From assembly GCA_013396995.1 (NCBI GenBank), contig VWZP01008290.1, positions 151,786-215,785 of the forward strand: DNA of 64,000 nucleotides, in the 5' to 3' direction. Below are positions 11,947 to 25,199 of the stretch, piece by piece. A program made the translations under genes and the position numbers. How positions within the stretch are numbered: the first letter of the stretch is position 1; the number at the start of each line of letters is the position of its first letter. The notes below the pieces were generated by a model. It worked only from the letters and a program-made list of their open reading frames with translations. It searched no databases and was not told where the DNA came from. The DNA is from Dicaeum eximium (taxonomy: Eukaryota; Chordata; Aves; Passeriformes; Dicaeidae).

Positions 11947-13175
11947 GAAGAAATTTCTTGCTGTGAAAGCCAGGTCCTTGGAAAAGAAAGGATGGAATGG
12001 AAAGGATTACCTACCAGCATAAACTAGATGTCTCTCTAATGATGTTTTGATTTCATACAGCACTCTTCATTAGAAATCCCAAGAGCTGCCTGAAGAAGTC
12101 ACTTAGTGTCCCTGATATCAGGAACACATATATGTACAAGTAATTAAGAACTTCTTCTTGGTTTTATTGTCTTGTTTTATTGTCTTGTTTTGCTGCGGTT
12201 TTTTTTTTCTTTTTTTATTTAAAAGAAAAGAGAACATATTTTACATTAATTGGTCTTATACAGAATATAAAACCTTCACCACTGTGTACCCATTATTGTC
12301 CATTAATCGCTTTCTCATCTGATCTCTGATACTTTGTTTCCTTCAATGGTAGTTACTTGTGTCAGTTCCTCTTATGAGGAACTCCCTATGACTGAATGAT
12401 TTTAACCTTGGTTGAACCTCATTGATTTCAATCATATTCTGTCCAGAAATAATTCACATAAAATCATGAAAATTTACAGTGCCTGCATTCTGAGGCAGGC
12501 TACTCATACCTAAGAGTGCTCCTTGGTGACTGGAAAGCAAGTCTGTCAATCACTGACATAATAAATTAATTTAAATAGCTAAGATGTACAAAAGCCACAC
12601 CATTTCCCATCTATCTGTCTTCACCAACACTGTTCAAAGGTGCTTCAGTCTCCAAACAGATTTGGAGTCTTTCCCTTACACATTTTGCAGAGGTATAATG
12701 ACAAAACTCATGAAGGAACTCTGAGCCAGAGTTTGTTGATAATCTAAAGAATGCTTACCTCAGTCTTCCCTTGAGGTGTGCTCAGTGTCCTCACAGGAGC
12801 ACATTTGCTATTGTAAACTGAAACTCCTCAGTGGAAATGCTAGAAGAAGGGAAAATCAGTAATAAAATAAAGAATTTGACTACCTCCTCTGGATAGAGTC
12901 TAGCTCCTAGTCAGTATTACTCCTCTTAATAACACAGGCTGCTACAGTCCCACATAGATTGTTTTCTGGTGCGTAAGAAAACACCATGTTATACACAAAA
13001 TGTCAGCCCTTATCTTAAATATCCTATACCCAAAGATATCTGAGTTCCAGACTAAAAATCTGCTCTCAAATTGATGAACAATTTGGCTTATTTTCTTCAT
13101 TCCTCAACTATGTGTAATACACTATTAGACGAAAAATTTTAATGAACTCACAGGTTTCTCTTTAAGGAGAAGATA
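11947..13175. other. Unique AT-rich DNA, no gene seen
   Basis: There is no recognisable gene. A 13-bp tandem duplication ttttattgtcttg occurs twice at 12162-12187, followed by a T-rich tract to about 12217. Confidence 0.55.
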
Positions 13176-13350
13176 AGAGAAAACAACAACAACAACGACA
13201 ACAAAGCACAAAAAAACAACCAAAACCAAAACCAAAACCAAGACCAAAAGCAAACCAAACCAAAAAGAAAAACAAAAAACCCAACTCAACCCAAACCAAA
13301 CCAAACTAAAAACAACAACAAAAAAACCCCACACCTAAACAAAACCAAGA
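13176..13350. repeat. A/C low-complexity tract with (CCAAAA)n core
   Basis: About 175 bases contain almost no T or G. An AAC-repeat part (about 13180-13205) is followed by three exact CCAAAA units plus CCA at 13220-13240, then CCAAA-type units and AAC again. The minus strand therefore carries four GG pairs separated by TTTT, a two-layer G-quadruplex pattern. This is most simply a compound microsatellite. Confidence 0.85.
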
Positions 13351-13528
13351 AAATCTACTCATGACAAGGAGCAGTTTCCATTATTTAAGTAACAGTTTAG
13401 GAGCAAAATTTAGTAACAATTCTTTTCTCATAATTTGATTCGAGAAATACTTATTTTGGCTGCAGTTGGGGTTTTCAGAGTGGGTTTATCTGTTTGGTTG
13501 ATTCTTATTTTATTATTTCAGTGTGTAC

Positions 13529-13944
13529 AAGGGAGGGTGTCAATAGGACAGAGGCAGGCTCTCCTTGGTAGTGACAAGAAATAGGACACGAGGCAATGGG
13601 CACAAAATGGAACACAGGAAGCTACAGCTGAATATGGAGAAGAACTTCTCTGTGAGGGTCTCTTCTCCCACACAAGCGGTGAGAGGACAAGAGGACATTG
13701 CAACAAGCTGTGCTGGGAGAGGTTCAGACCAGACATGAGGAGGAAATTCTTCATGGAAAGGGTTGTTAAGCATTGGAACAGAGTACACAGAGATGGACTC
13801 ACCACCATGGAAGTGATCAAGAAATGACCAGATGTGGCACTCAGTGCCAAGGTCCAATTGACAAGGTGATAATTGGTCAAAGCAGCTTGGACTCAATGAT
13901 CTCAGAGGTCTTTTCCAACCTAAATGATTCTGTGATTCCGTGAA
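13529..13944 (+). mobile_element. Composite of two CR1 LINE 3' segments
   Basis: The first part (about 13529-13649) reads like the CR1 block acgaggcaatgggcacaaa...ctgaatatggagaagaact. Instead of continuing to its own 3' end, the sequence then steps back to an equivalent earlier block of a different CR1 version: gggtctcttctcccac, gacaagaggacatt, and aggaggaaattcttcatgg. It proceeds to the end with tggcactcagtgccaaggtc, ctcaatgatctcagaggtc and the tail aatgattctgtgattccgtga (13923-13943). The same functional region is thus present twice in a row from two subfamilies. A nested insertion or template switching could explain this. No coding capacity remains. Confidence 0.85.
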
Positions 13945-16900
13945 ATAAAAGGACCACTTGAGGTTGGGATAAATGGTGCAACTCTTTTTTCTTCAGTGAC
14001 ATTCATCATGCTTTGGGAAATAGAATCATGGTAGCAGATCCATTTAGCAGAATGGATAAGTCAGAAATAAAATAACCTGCTATTAAATTACATAATTAGA
14101 GCCTTTAAAAAAGATCCAAAATCTACAACTGTATTTTAGAGCAAATAATGCTGGAATGAACAGATCTAAAGAAATTGTCTTAAACTACTTGATGTCTATG
14201 CTAACTAATACATTTTATCAAAGTTCATAGACCAAATTCAGCAGAATGATCTTATGATCTTGCCTGCCCAGTTTAGTGCTAGCACACAGCCTGACCTTCC
14301 ACCACTTGGGCTCTCTAGTAAGGTCCCAAGGCTACTGTAAATGCTAAAATGAAGCACAAGACGATCACTGTGAAATTTGTTGCTGTCCTGCTTTTAAGGT
14401 ATCTATTTTTCACAGAGATGAGACATCAGGGAGAACATGGAGTCAGATGGGGTAGACCTTTTACAGCACGTTTTTTGAAGTGAGCACATTTGCTGTACAT
14501 ATCAGTCATAAAAATGTCTTCCTGGAGTGTCACAGACATCCTGGCTGGAGAGAGTTGAACAAAGAAAGTGTATATAAAGGGAGAAAAGGCAGACAGAAAA
14601 GAGAGAGAGGGTAGTAATGCAAAATTTTTTACTGAGATAGTAGTAAGATGCACGGTAACAGAAGCAGAAATAGACCCTCTCCTCATTTACGGGTGACCAG
14701 TATTGACTCACAGTCTTTCTCCTATCATTTGTCTCTGAAAAAAACAGTTTTTCAAACTGAATTTCCTGGACCTATTTTTCAAAATTACTTCCAGAAAACA
14801 TTTAAATGTTGGTAAAGACTATGCTGTTCATTTGGGAGGACATTGATTTGTTTTGTTTTGTTTTCTTGCCTTTTTTTTCTGGGACAGACAATCTGCCAGA
14901 TCTTCCTCTGATTCTTTCTCTGCTCATTTGTGTAAACTCTTTTTTTTTTCCTGTTTTATTTCCAAACAAATTTGAAGGAAAGACAAGGACAATTTTCTTG
15001 GATGGCTTTATAAGTTGAGGACCCTGGAGATCTTTCTGACATTACTCTGAAGGAACAATTCTGGTGCTGCACCATGTTGCATAGAAAAACCACTGTTTTC
15101 TTGGGTTTTTTTGTGGAACCTGGCAGTCATAACTTAATTAAATAATGAAATAAAAAGTGACTAATGGACATTTGATACAGTGATGTCAGTATATGTCACA
15201 TGACTTGTACACACTAAGTGATTAGAAGACGCAGATCTGGAATGCAAAGAATGGGCTTCCAAAAAAGTGAAGACTGGGGGCATGACCTCCAAAGCTTCTC
15301 CTATATTATTTTAACAAAAAGATCTAGGCATCTGTCATACAAGGGTAATGGAATATACTAAGATTTTTAAGGGTACTTTTAAATAGCTCTCTAAAATATT
15401 CTTTGAAGGTCCAAGCATTCAAGAGACATCAAACAAAGTTTGGTCATTACTGTGACACGGATGGGGACAGATGTTAAATTTAGATATGTCTTTTAGGCAA
15501 AAAAAAACTATACGGGAAGACTCATGCTCTAAGATAAAAGTTAAACATCATAATCAACAGAGAAAGTCAGATGTCTCATCTCAGGTTGAGATGAATGACC
15601 TTCCAGGGCTTCCTGTGTTTTCTTTGGCTGAAAAGTCAGACTAGGGCAAGCTTAAAGAGCGCTTAATCAGTTAGTCCCAAAAAGTCTTGAGAAATCAAAT
15701 AAAAATTACTTGGAATCTATAGAAAAAGACCCAAATATTTATATGGTGATTCATCATCTTTACTTTTAGTTATCTACGCTGGACATCTACCTCTGACCAT
15801 TTTGTGTACTCTTTGATACTGTCTAGGGAGAGGAGGAGTAATTCATCTAATGTATTCTGAGCATTTTTTTAAGGACAAGATGAATCATGACCTTGTTTCC
15901 CTCATTGGCTGGGGTGACAAGATAAAAAATATGTGGCTACCTCATTGATGTCTACATTTAGTCAGATGAATCCCAGCCTAATGACCAAGTGGAAGCTAAC
16001 ACTCTCTCTAATAGCTATTTGGACGCGCCCACATTATCTGAATTGTCTTGATGAAATAAAAGTAGGCTTGTGCCTAGATTTCCAAACCCTTAACCAAGTG
16101 ACAGCTGGCTCCCTCAGGAAGGATGCTAAAATTTGACTGAAGATGGAGAATGAAAGCCATCACTTTTCAGTAGGAGGCCTCTCTAGGTCATTTGTAAGGC
16201 AAGCTAAAGTGATTTTTCTCGAATACAGATTGCAGAATAAGATTCCAGTCTTTAAAGTTCATAATTTCTTTTTTGTTGAAAATATACATTTTTATGGTGA
16301 GTAACCACTGCTGAGTGACAGGAGGAAATTCATATTGAAATATGTAAAACATGTTTTGTATTGATCGATTTTCAACACCGCTGTGTAGATTGCACAATTA
16401 GATTGACGTCAACAGATTTATTCCATTTCCATGACTCTGTCCAAGCATTTCAAGCTGTGTCACATAAAACACAAAAAACCTCACTCCAAACTAATTGAAA
16501 TAACATTTAGCATAACACTAATGAAATGAAACATTCAGTATTAATTTAAGCAAATATTAATAAAACAAAAAATAAAGCCCATTATGAAATAACATTCTAT
16601 CTTTCTGCCCATCTAATCCACCTGTCTATTTTTTACATAAAGAATAGAAACAGATTTTTTTTCAGTGTGCTCTCACCAAAATCTGGTACTTTCTGGAAGA
16701 CATGCATTCATATTAAGTATGTGTTAAAGCTAGAAAAAGACAATTTTTTTTGTAAAAGCTCATAAGCTTTTACGCCTGCTTTGTAACTATAAAGGTTATC
16801 AAATAGCTAATTTTTTTGTTGTTGTTGTTTAACATAAACATGTTCTATGTAAATATGGAGAAGTACAAGAAAACATATTGCTTTGGTCTATTTCTCAAGA

Positions 16901-17719
16901 ACTTTTATTCAGAAGTGTCTGTCCTTGCTGTAGAAGGGTAGATTAGGGATATCAGCCTTAACAAAACATAAAAAAAAAACTTTCTGGTCATTTTTCATCT
17001 CATATGTCAAGTTTCTAGAGGAAGAAAAGTGGGGGCAAAATGGATACAATCCTTTTAACTTATTATTCAAAGTTTTTGATTCATACAGTGTACCCAGACA
17101 TTGTTTATTAAGTATTCCCTAAGAAAAGGGTATTAGCAAAGACCAGTGAATAGTTCTTAACGTTCACAAAGCTTTATTTTTTGCACACAAGAACTACAAA
17201 TGGATGTGAGTAAAAGGAATTAGAAAAACCCCACACAAACAAATTAAAAAAAAAAAAGTAGAAAGAAGAGTGTGAAGGGGGAAAAGGAAGAGAAAAGAGG
17301 AGGGAAAGTCAATGCATCAAAACATAGGAAACAGGACCAGTTTATTGCAGGTAACACACACAACTATTTATTTGCAACTAATAATATAAAGTTTTTGCAT
17401 TTGGGGGTTATATTTATCCAGATTTATTGTGTAAATGACAGACTTCCACATCCTCACTGCAGATTCTATTCCAAATACATTTTCATATATTCTGATACTC
17501 TCAACATAGAAGTTCACACACCTGAAAATATTATCAGCATTTGGTGCCCAAATGCAAAAGGACATTCAGGAGCTTCTGACTCATTTTCACATCCTTTGCA
17601 GAGAAAAAAAGCCTATGTTGGAGATTATTTTTCCTTTCACTGATACATTATTTTATACAGTGGAAAATTCCATTTTTTACAGTGGAAAATTCCATTCAAA
17701 AGTGACTGAACTTCACAGT
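13945..17719. other. Unique AT-rich DNA, no gene seen
   Basis: No gene, RNA gene or clear transposon is recognised across about 3.8 kb. Short poly-T runs lie near 14871-14879 and 14940-14949. A near-perfect tandem duplication of acagtggaaaattccatt sits at 17657-17674 and 17679-17696. Open frames are short and have no domain. Confidence 0.55.
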
Positions 17720-17790
17720 TGCTGGGGGTTTGAAACCCAGGGATATTTAAGGTTCCTTCCAACCCAGGCCATTCTATGATTCTGTGATTC
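17720..17790 (+). mobile_element. CR1 LINE 3' tail fragment
   Basis: Only the last roughly 70 bases of a CR1-type element are visible. The phrase aaggttccttccaacccaggcc is followed by the tail attctatgattctgtgatt (17771-17789). A CR1-mobilised SINE could share the same tail, so the element class is less certain than the tail itself. Confidence 0.8.
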
Positions 17791-20700
17791 ATCTTGTTAA
17801 GGCCAGATTAAGTGACACAATTTCTCTCTTTTATCTCAACCTTCTCCCTTTCCCCAACCCCACAAATCAAAACAAACAAAAGAGAAGCACTCTCCCTTCA
17901 CTAAAGGAATTTAAATTTATGCCAGAGTGACTGTCCAATAAGAAGGGAATCCAGCCCACCAAATTTTTTACAGCTTCTTTCATAAAATTCATTAATAGTA
18001 TCTGACTGAATATTTCTACTTGTATAAAAATATCATAAAAATATTCCTCTTGCATGACCTGTAAATGTTTAAAACTTTTTTTTATGGAAGTACATATAAT
18101 GAAAAATGGGTTACCACAGGTCATTACCGAACTTAATGTACATTCATTTATGATTCTTGTTAAATACTAGAACAAATCAAATCCATGTCAAACCAAACCA
18201 GTGACATGGGTTGTCCAACAAAAGGCTTTCACAGGAGAAACCAAGAACAAAATTTTATTTTATTCTGCAGTATTGAAATTTCAGCAATTTCAGTGACATT
18301 TCTTTTCTCCCCTCTGGTAAATAATTGGAAGGCAAAGTTCTCATGCAAGCCATGAGGCCCAAGATATGTAAAGTAACATCCAAACAGCAAAGTATTTTGA
18401 TGCAAATTGAGTTTTCTCTGAAAATTAATGAATCTGAGACAGATATACAGTATGCAGCAAGATTCCCTCAAACTGAAAATAGAACAGCAATAAAAATGCC
18501 AAGAAGTGATAAGACAGCAATAACACATGAGAGATTTTATGTATCAGTTGGAAAAAAATAGTTACTGTAAATGAGTGGGTGTTCTTGTGCTGTATTTTCC
18601 CTCCTACTTTCTTTTTGTTTGTTTGTTTGTTTGTTTGCTTCATTTTCCTTGATTGCTGAACAGAAACGTGTCTGCAAAATGATGGATTAATTAGGAGAAA
18701 CATACATCTCTCTTTAAAATAGGGGAAAAAAAAAAAACTTAATCTCTATAAGATCCCTTCCAAAATCCTCATTATTACAATGTGGTGGGCTTTGAAAGTC
18801 ATTTACATAATAGCTAACAAAAATGTACTCAGCAATACACCGGGCCCACTAAACACGGGAGATAATTACACTGGGAGAATGATATTCCACTGCCAGCTCC
18901 ATTTTCAAGATACATTTATTTGCCCTGCACACAGCCCTGAACAACCAAACACACATTAACATATCGTGTAGGTGCGTGCTGCTGCAGTCTACACGGTGGG
19001 GGAAGGGAAGAAATACAACACACTCTTCTTGGCATATATGTACCACCTGAATGGTATTTTTCATTATCTCCTGCACTGGGAACATTGTATTATTCCACTG
19101 GGAAGTCATAGCGAAGAGGATATAATTATAAGCAAAGTAATGGGGATCCTCTTGCTAATGGCCAGCTATTCAAATATCTCAATATAATCGCCTTGCCCAA
19201 TCTCTCCCCATTGCCTACTCTTCTGGAGAAACTCATCATTTTTTCCACTTACTCCAGCATAATGAATTCATTTTGCATTTTCTTTGTGAGAAATTAAGAG
19301 GAATAGCAATGTAATGTGTTGACATTTGAAATGCAGCATAGAAAAGTTTAGACTGGCAATTTAGTTTAATCGCCCACTAGCAGGGAGAAGCTTCTTATTA
19401 AATTAATTCTTAGTGTACAGGACATGTATTTCTCCATTGAACTCTCTTGTCTTTATTATTTTTATCTTTCATCTACATCTCAATTCACTAGGGAGACAGC
19501 AGAAAACACACTCACCTCAAGCAGTTTTATATATTATCCTTTATGATCATCGATGCTCACATAGAGGATGAGTGATGGGTGAAAATACTTACATCTTCAC
19601 AAGAAAACACATCTTCTGAAAAACAGCAGAGGTTACTAGTCCCTTTAAGAGAAGTCCACATAGAACAGTACGGATCATTCATTGTTGTAAGAGCTCTCAT
19701 GGTGCTTTCCCAAACAGCCTGAGTTCATCCCTTGTTTCCTGATGTGATTACAGCACAGCCATTAACACTCTATTCCTGCTTATGCTTACTTTAAATTTTT
19801 AACAGGATGCAGAATTAATCAGGCTCAAGATCACTTACTTAAAAGTTTCTCTGAGTAGTCAAAAAAACCAGCTTCATAGATTCTCTTTTTGAAGTGAATA
19901 CATTGGAGGGGCAGCCGGACAAATCTTTGTAGGTTTTATTTTGATTTGTTCTCATTTGTTGGTTTTACGTGGATTCAACATACAAATGTAGGATATAAAA
20001 TTTTGGGCACTTGTGTTTGGGAAGTCAGTGTAGTCTATGACTTCTGGGAAATATTGGGCAGGTCACACAGAAGAAGGACAGAATGGTGAAATTGTAATTG
20101 CTACTTAAAATTTTTTGGGTAGCATGTATTACTTGTCATAATTGTTTCCTGATATTTTTGTAGTCCAGGGATCATTCACAACAGTAAGAATGCATTCCTT
20201 AATGTAGGCAAAATTTTGTCAAATATAAATTATTTTTATTTTAACAGTTTTAACTCAGCAAAAACTGTGTAATTTTCAAAATCCATTTAGGTCCACTATT
20301 AATGAGATAACAAGGGCTACACCGGGAGATACTAGAAATACCATCATTTCAAGGCGAAAATACAAACTAATTCTGTCAGATAATATGTGCTGATTCTGTT
20401 GTATAAAATAAAACAAAATAGATTGTGTTTTGAATCATTTAATTGAGGATCTTGATAGTAAAAAAACTCCAGAACTACTAAAGCAGAGAAGCAGTTTTTC
20501 ACACCTCAAGGAAATATTCACAAGGATTTCTAGGAAGAAATAGCAGAACACGGATATGGTTGAGGAGTTTGATTGCTTCATGTGACACACTGTGTTTAAG
20601 GAGTTTAAGAACCTTTTTAGGTGAACACTGCAATGGCTGCCTGCATATGTGAAAAGTATGTCCCTCAGCAAATGGTCAACCAGGAATATTCTCTCTTTCC

Positions 20701-22714
20701 TTCAAAGTAGGGCAAATTGTTCTTACATCACCTTGTCTTATTTTGGCAGAATATTTCACTAGCTTTAACCAAATAAATCCTCATTTACATGAATAGAAGA
20801 CAATGTTCAATTTCCATGGGTGTATGGATTTTTTCCTCTGGTATTTCAGCTTCATAAGTACCTAAAGTTGTGTGCTGTAACCTCCTGGCTTAAAAATCCT
20901 CTCAATTTCCCACAAACATTACTCATAACTTAACACACACTATACTGAAGCAAAATACCAACAGCAGGTCCTTAACAAAGTCACCAATTTCTCAGTGTAA
21001 AAGAGTTTTCTACATGAAAAATCCTCCACTTTCCTCTTGTTGCTAAGAAGTCTACTTTCCCCTTCTCCATGTCTACGTACTCTGATATTTTTGTCTATAT
21101 CTTGCTGTTTCCGAGCCTGAAATATGGGAAATCTTTAATTTTTTTTTTCTTCCTTGCTGAAGATTTTTACCTTGCTGAGTATTCAGGCTGCTCACTGCTA
21201 TGCCACCTTCCTGCACTTAGCTTCTGCAGAGGAGACACGCTAATTTTCACATCAGAGCCTACCAGTTTGTAAACTTGTCTTACACCATTAATTTCAGGAA
21301 CCTTCCAATGTCTTTCAATGGGAAATTAGCAGTCAAATGTGTTTAGTTTGCAGAAACAGCAGCCACACCACTGACAAGAGCAACAACTTGTACAACTGTA
21401 AGTCATTAAGAAAAGAATTTCTTCAATTATGAATGCATACCTTGTCAATGGTGAATGAAAGGAAGAAGCAAAAGGGAGAGGTGGAGGGGGATGAAGTAAA
21501 AAAGCCAGAAAGTGCCACAATAGGCTACAAAACTCTCTGTGCTAGTCAAACTTGTCAGCATTCAGCCTGCATTTCCAAATGACTATTGTTAAAAAAGTGT
21601 TAAAAAAGCCGACTGTTTCTATTGTTCATTGCTTGGAAAAAAAAAAAAAAGAAGTTTTAAAGGCTATTTTTAAAGGATCCTATTTAAAGTTTTGGCAGAA
21701 TAGGGAACCTAATTACTATATGTCATTTGTCTAAATGTGAATGAGAAAAGAGTTGGAGAAAGGAAGGAAGAAAGGACCCATGGTCTGGGGTTTGAAAAGC
21801 CCCCTTGATAGTGACTGCATAGCTTTTTCATCCCTCCTTCCTGAGTGTGATTAGGTCCCAGAACACAGAAATCAGCCTTTCCCCACTGTTCACCACTGCT
21901 GGGGTCTGGGAGTTTAAAGGAGTGAAGAGGGGCACACGAACCCAGATTCCTGTTCTTTCTCTCAAAATGCCAAATGCATCAGGATCCCAGGTAAAGAGCA
22001 TGGTGACCAAGGGTTAACACAATGCAAAGTCTGCTGTTAGTGAGAGATCACTAATGAAGGCAACCTAAAATTACTGTGGGTGTGATGGGTTCACGGAGTG
22101 AACACTGATATCAGCCCCCAGAGCAGTGATGGAAGATGGGCACTCATCTTTTGTGGATGCTTTTGGAAAACCTCCACACTATTTGCTAACTTTTTGTCTC
22201 AGTTTCTCTGTTTCACAACTTAGAGATAATTCACATTTTCCTCATCCCCACATCACAGGGTCCACTGTTCCATCATCACCCTCATCATCATCTTCATCAT
22301 GCCTGCAGCTTTTCGAGGCGTACTTGTTGCCCGTCCCACATTGAAAGAAACTCTGTATTTTCATGATTATGGCCTTCAGAAGAGACCCAAGGGGAAAAGA
22401 GAGCTGAAAAGCTGCTCACTTCCTAGATTTGCCGAGTGTCTCTCCATGCTGGCTTTGTGCAACATTTCCTGCTCAGTCTTTGCTGGATATTTCTTACCTC
22501 AGGATATGTACCCTAAGGCATCCCCCATAGGTCAGGATGTAGAGTCACAGATATGAAGATAATGAGGAGCTATGGGCTACAGTGTTTTTCAGCATGCTGT
22601 TGTCATCCAGCTCTCTACATCTCTATTTCAGCAGGCAGCAGAGTGTCACATCCCCTCTCTGTCAGGCTGGTTTGCTGGATCAGTTCTCAGCCCTTGTATT
22701 TTTACTTCTCTGTG

Positions 22715-22716
<2 letters not shown>

Positions 22717-22745
<29 letters not shown>
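22717..22745. repeat. (TG)n microsatellite
   Basis: There are about fourteen uninterrupted TG units. This is a typical dinucleotide microsatellite that is probably length-polymorphic. Confidence 0.95.
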
Positions 22746-25100
22746 CTAGGATATTTATTATTTGCATTTTTCAGTCTGGGTCATGACCGCATCTGTCAAT
22801 CATTCCTAAATTGGCCTGTAAAATAATCCATGGTACTACTTGATTTTTATGTAGTTTTGCGTGGGTTTTCCCAGCTCGCCTTATAACATCTATTCTTTAC
22901 ATATGTCCATGCCTGACATTGGCTGTGCTTTAATTTAGAGATTGAATCAACCTGCACTACGCTGTTTTGGTGAGTCCTCTCTGGCACACATCAAGTCTTT
23001 ATTGTCTTACCAAAATGACATTTGCCACAACTTATACCCTGTCCAAGAGCCTGGAATAGATGTCATGGGTGCCAAGTGACATGTCCTACCACAGATGAAA
23101 GTGAATCATCCTTCTGACTATCTTACAGGTACATTTAAGCATGATTTGGTGTGTCAATCTCCACACACCTTTTTTTTTCTTTTTAAGAAGGAGTGTCATC
23201 CTGCTACAGAAGATATAGGCTTCCTGGCTTAATTAAATAATATGGCAAAGTTTTTACTGGCTCTTAAATGACTGTCAGAGAAGTTTCTGATGGCCAAGGT
23301 TTTAGCTGTAAATTAAATAAATCCCTGGGACTCTTCAGTCACAGAGGTAAAAGAACCACACTAAATTACTCACCTTCCAGCTATCAATCTACCCTATGAA
23401 AAGGACGGACACCTTTCAGCTGCCTGGTGGGTCTATAATGCATGATAATGATCAGTGATGAACAGGGATTATTTGGGAGCCTATCAGTTGGTCCAGACCA
23501 AACCCAGGCCAGGAATAGTTGTAGCAATAAAACAGACATTGACATTCAGAGCACAGAAATGTAACATTTACTTTACTGATATAGATACTGACTAAGGGGC
23601 CACTCACTAAGATGTTCTGACATCTTTCAGCTGTAGGTGAGAGGCAGACATAGGTTTTAAAATAGATATATAACTTTCTTAATGCACTGTTTGCTCTCTT
23701 TTAGAGCATTATTAAGTAATTTTCTCAGAATAATAAAACTGGAAGTAAATTTAACTTATTCATTTCTAACTTGGTCATTACAGAAGGCAACTGCTCTCAT
23801 AATCTTTCTCCAAAACAACAAAGACAGCTTATTCCCTCGCTATTTTTAAAGTTTTTACTACATGATAACAAGTGTTTGTTTTTGACCCACTGAGATTCTA
23901 AAGGAAGACAACAAGACTGATCCTGTCAAGGTCTGAGTATTCAAAGTGCCAAATAAAATGAGTCTAAGAAAAGTCCCTTTCCCAATTACTTCAACTTACG
24001 GAGGAATTTTCCATTACTGCTCTGAAGCTGATGCAATTTTTATGCATTATAAGGCCACACTCTATCAATTTATTGCCCCTCAAATGAGTGCATTAATATT
24101 GATGGCAGCTAAACACATTGCAAACATGTTCTGCCCATTAATGCCCTGGAATAGAGTCATTATCCCATTTTAGTCCCACTGCAATGGCGGGACGATTGGT
24201 GTACAGAACGATCTGAAATAAAAACTCAGAACTGAGTATATTCAGAGATCAGGTCTCATATCCACCAGAAGCAGAAAGATCTGCTAAAGGCTCACAGTCC
24301 ATTACTTGTCCCTGACCTCTTATGGTTTATAGCCATAAAGAATAATTCACCCAAAACCAAATTTGAGGACTGCTGTGGTGGTACTTGTGGGCGTAGACAC
24401 TTCCTGACCTCAATGGACATATGCCATGAAGTACCCAATACCCATTATCCACATATTCAGGAGGGAAATGAATGGATATTCAAATGTGATTTCCCAGTAC
24501 TCCAGTTTTCCTACTGAGCTCTGCAAATGCTTCTAGGTGCCCACTAGCCTGAGAGGATGTAGTAATATCCTGATCCTCTTCAGAACAGCTGCCTATGAAG
24601 TGTCACACTTACTGGGTTTCCATTTGTAGAAGAATAGGAGGCAATTTCTGGAAACATGAGAGGCAAATCTACTCCCTCTCCCTCTCCTTTTTTTCCCATC
24701 TTAGTGCTTTAGGTTAATAAAAAAACTATAGTCCTGAATGTTACAGGGAGATAAAGAACTGTAATACCAGTGATTGCACATAATTTCTAATACTGAAATA
24801 GTTCTTTCTGGAACTAAACACTGCCAAAGGAAAGCATTTCTTTCCTCTTCCTCCTGCCTGCTAAATTCAGATGTTATGTATATGTGCTTATGTACCTATT
24901 TGTCTATATAAATAAAATATCTAAGGACACAATATATATGTAACATATGTTATACATGTATTTTGCTTGCAGTGGAGTGTCAAGAATAAAAGCTTCTTGA
25001 GCTCAAGTTTTTTATACTACCAAAAAAAAATCCTAAACTAATTTATTATATAAATCAATTAAACAATACACTTAAATTATTGCTTGCTTGTTTGATTAAA

Positions 25101-25199
25101 GGCAGGTTTTGGTTGTTTTGGGGGGGATTTTTGGGTTTTTTTTTGTTTGATTGTTTGGTTTCATTTTGGTTTTATATTTTTGGGATTTTTTTTTTTGGT
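25101..25199. repeat. T/G-rich low-complexity tract
   Basis: About 100 bases consist mostly of T-runs broken by GG or GGG, including a run of seven G near 25120-25126 and several TTTTGG units. The G-runs give the plus strand some potential for G-quadruplex formation. Confidence 0.85.

Noticed and set aside
11553..12027. Open frames of 127 to 155 codons across 11.6-12.0 kb
   Set aside because: They are open only because the 269 N bases contain no stop codons.
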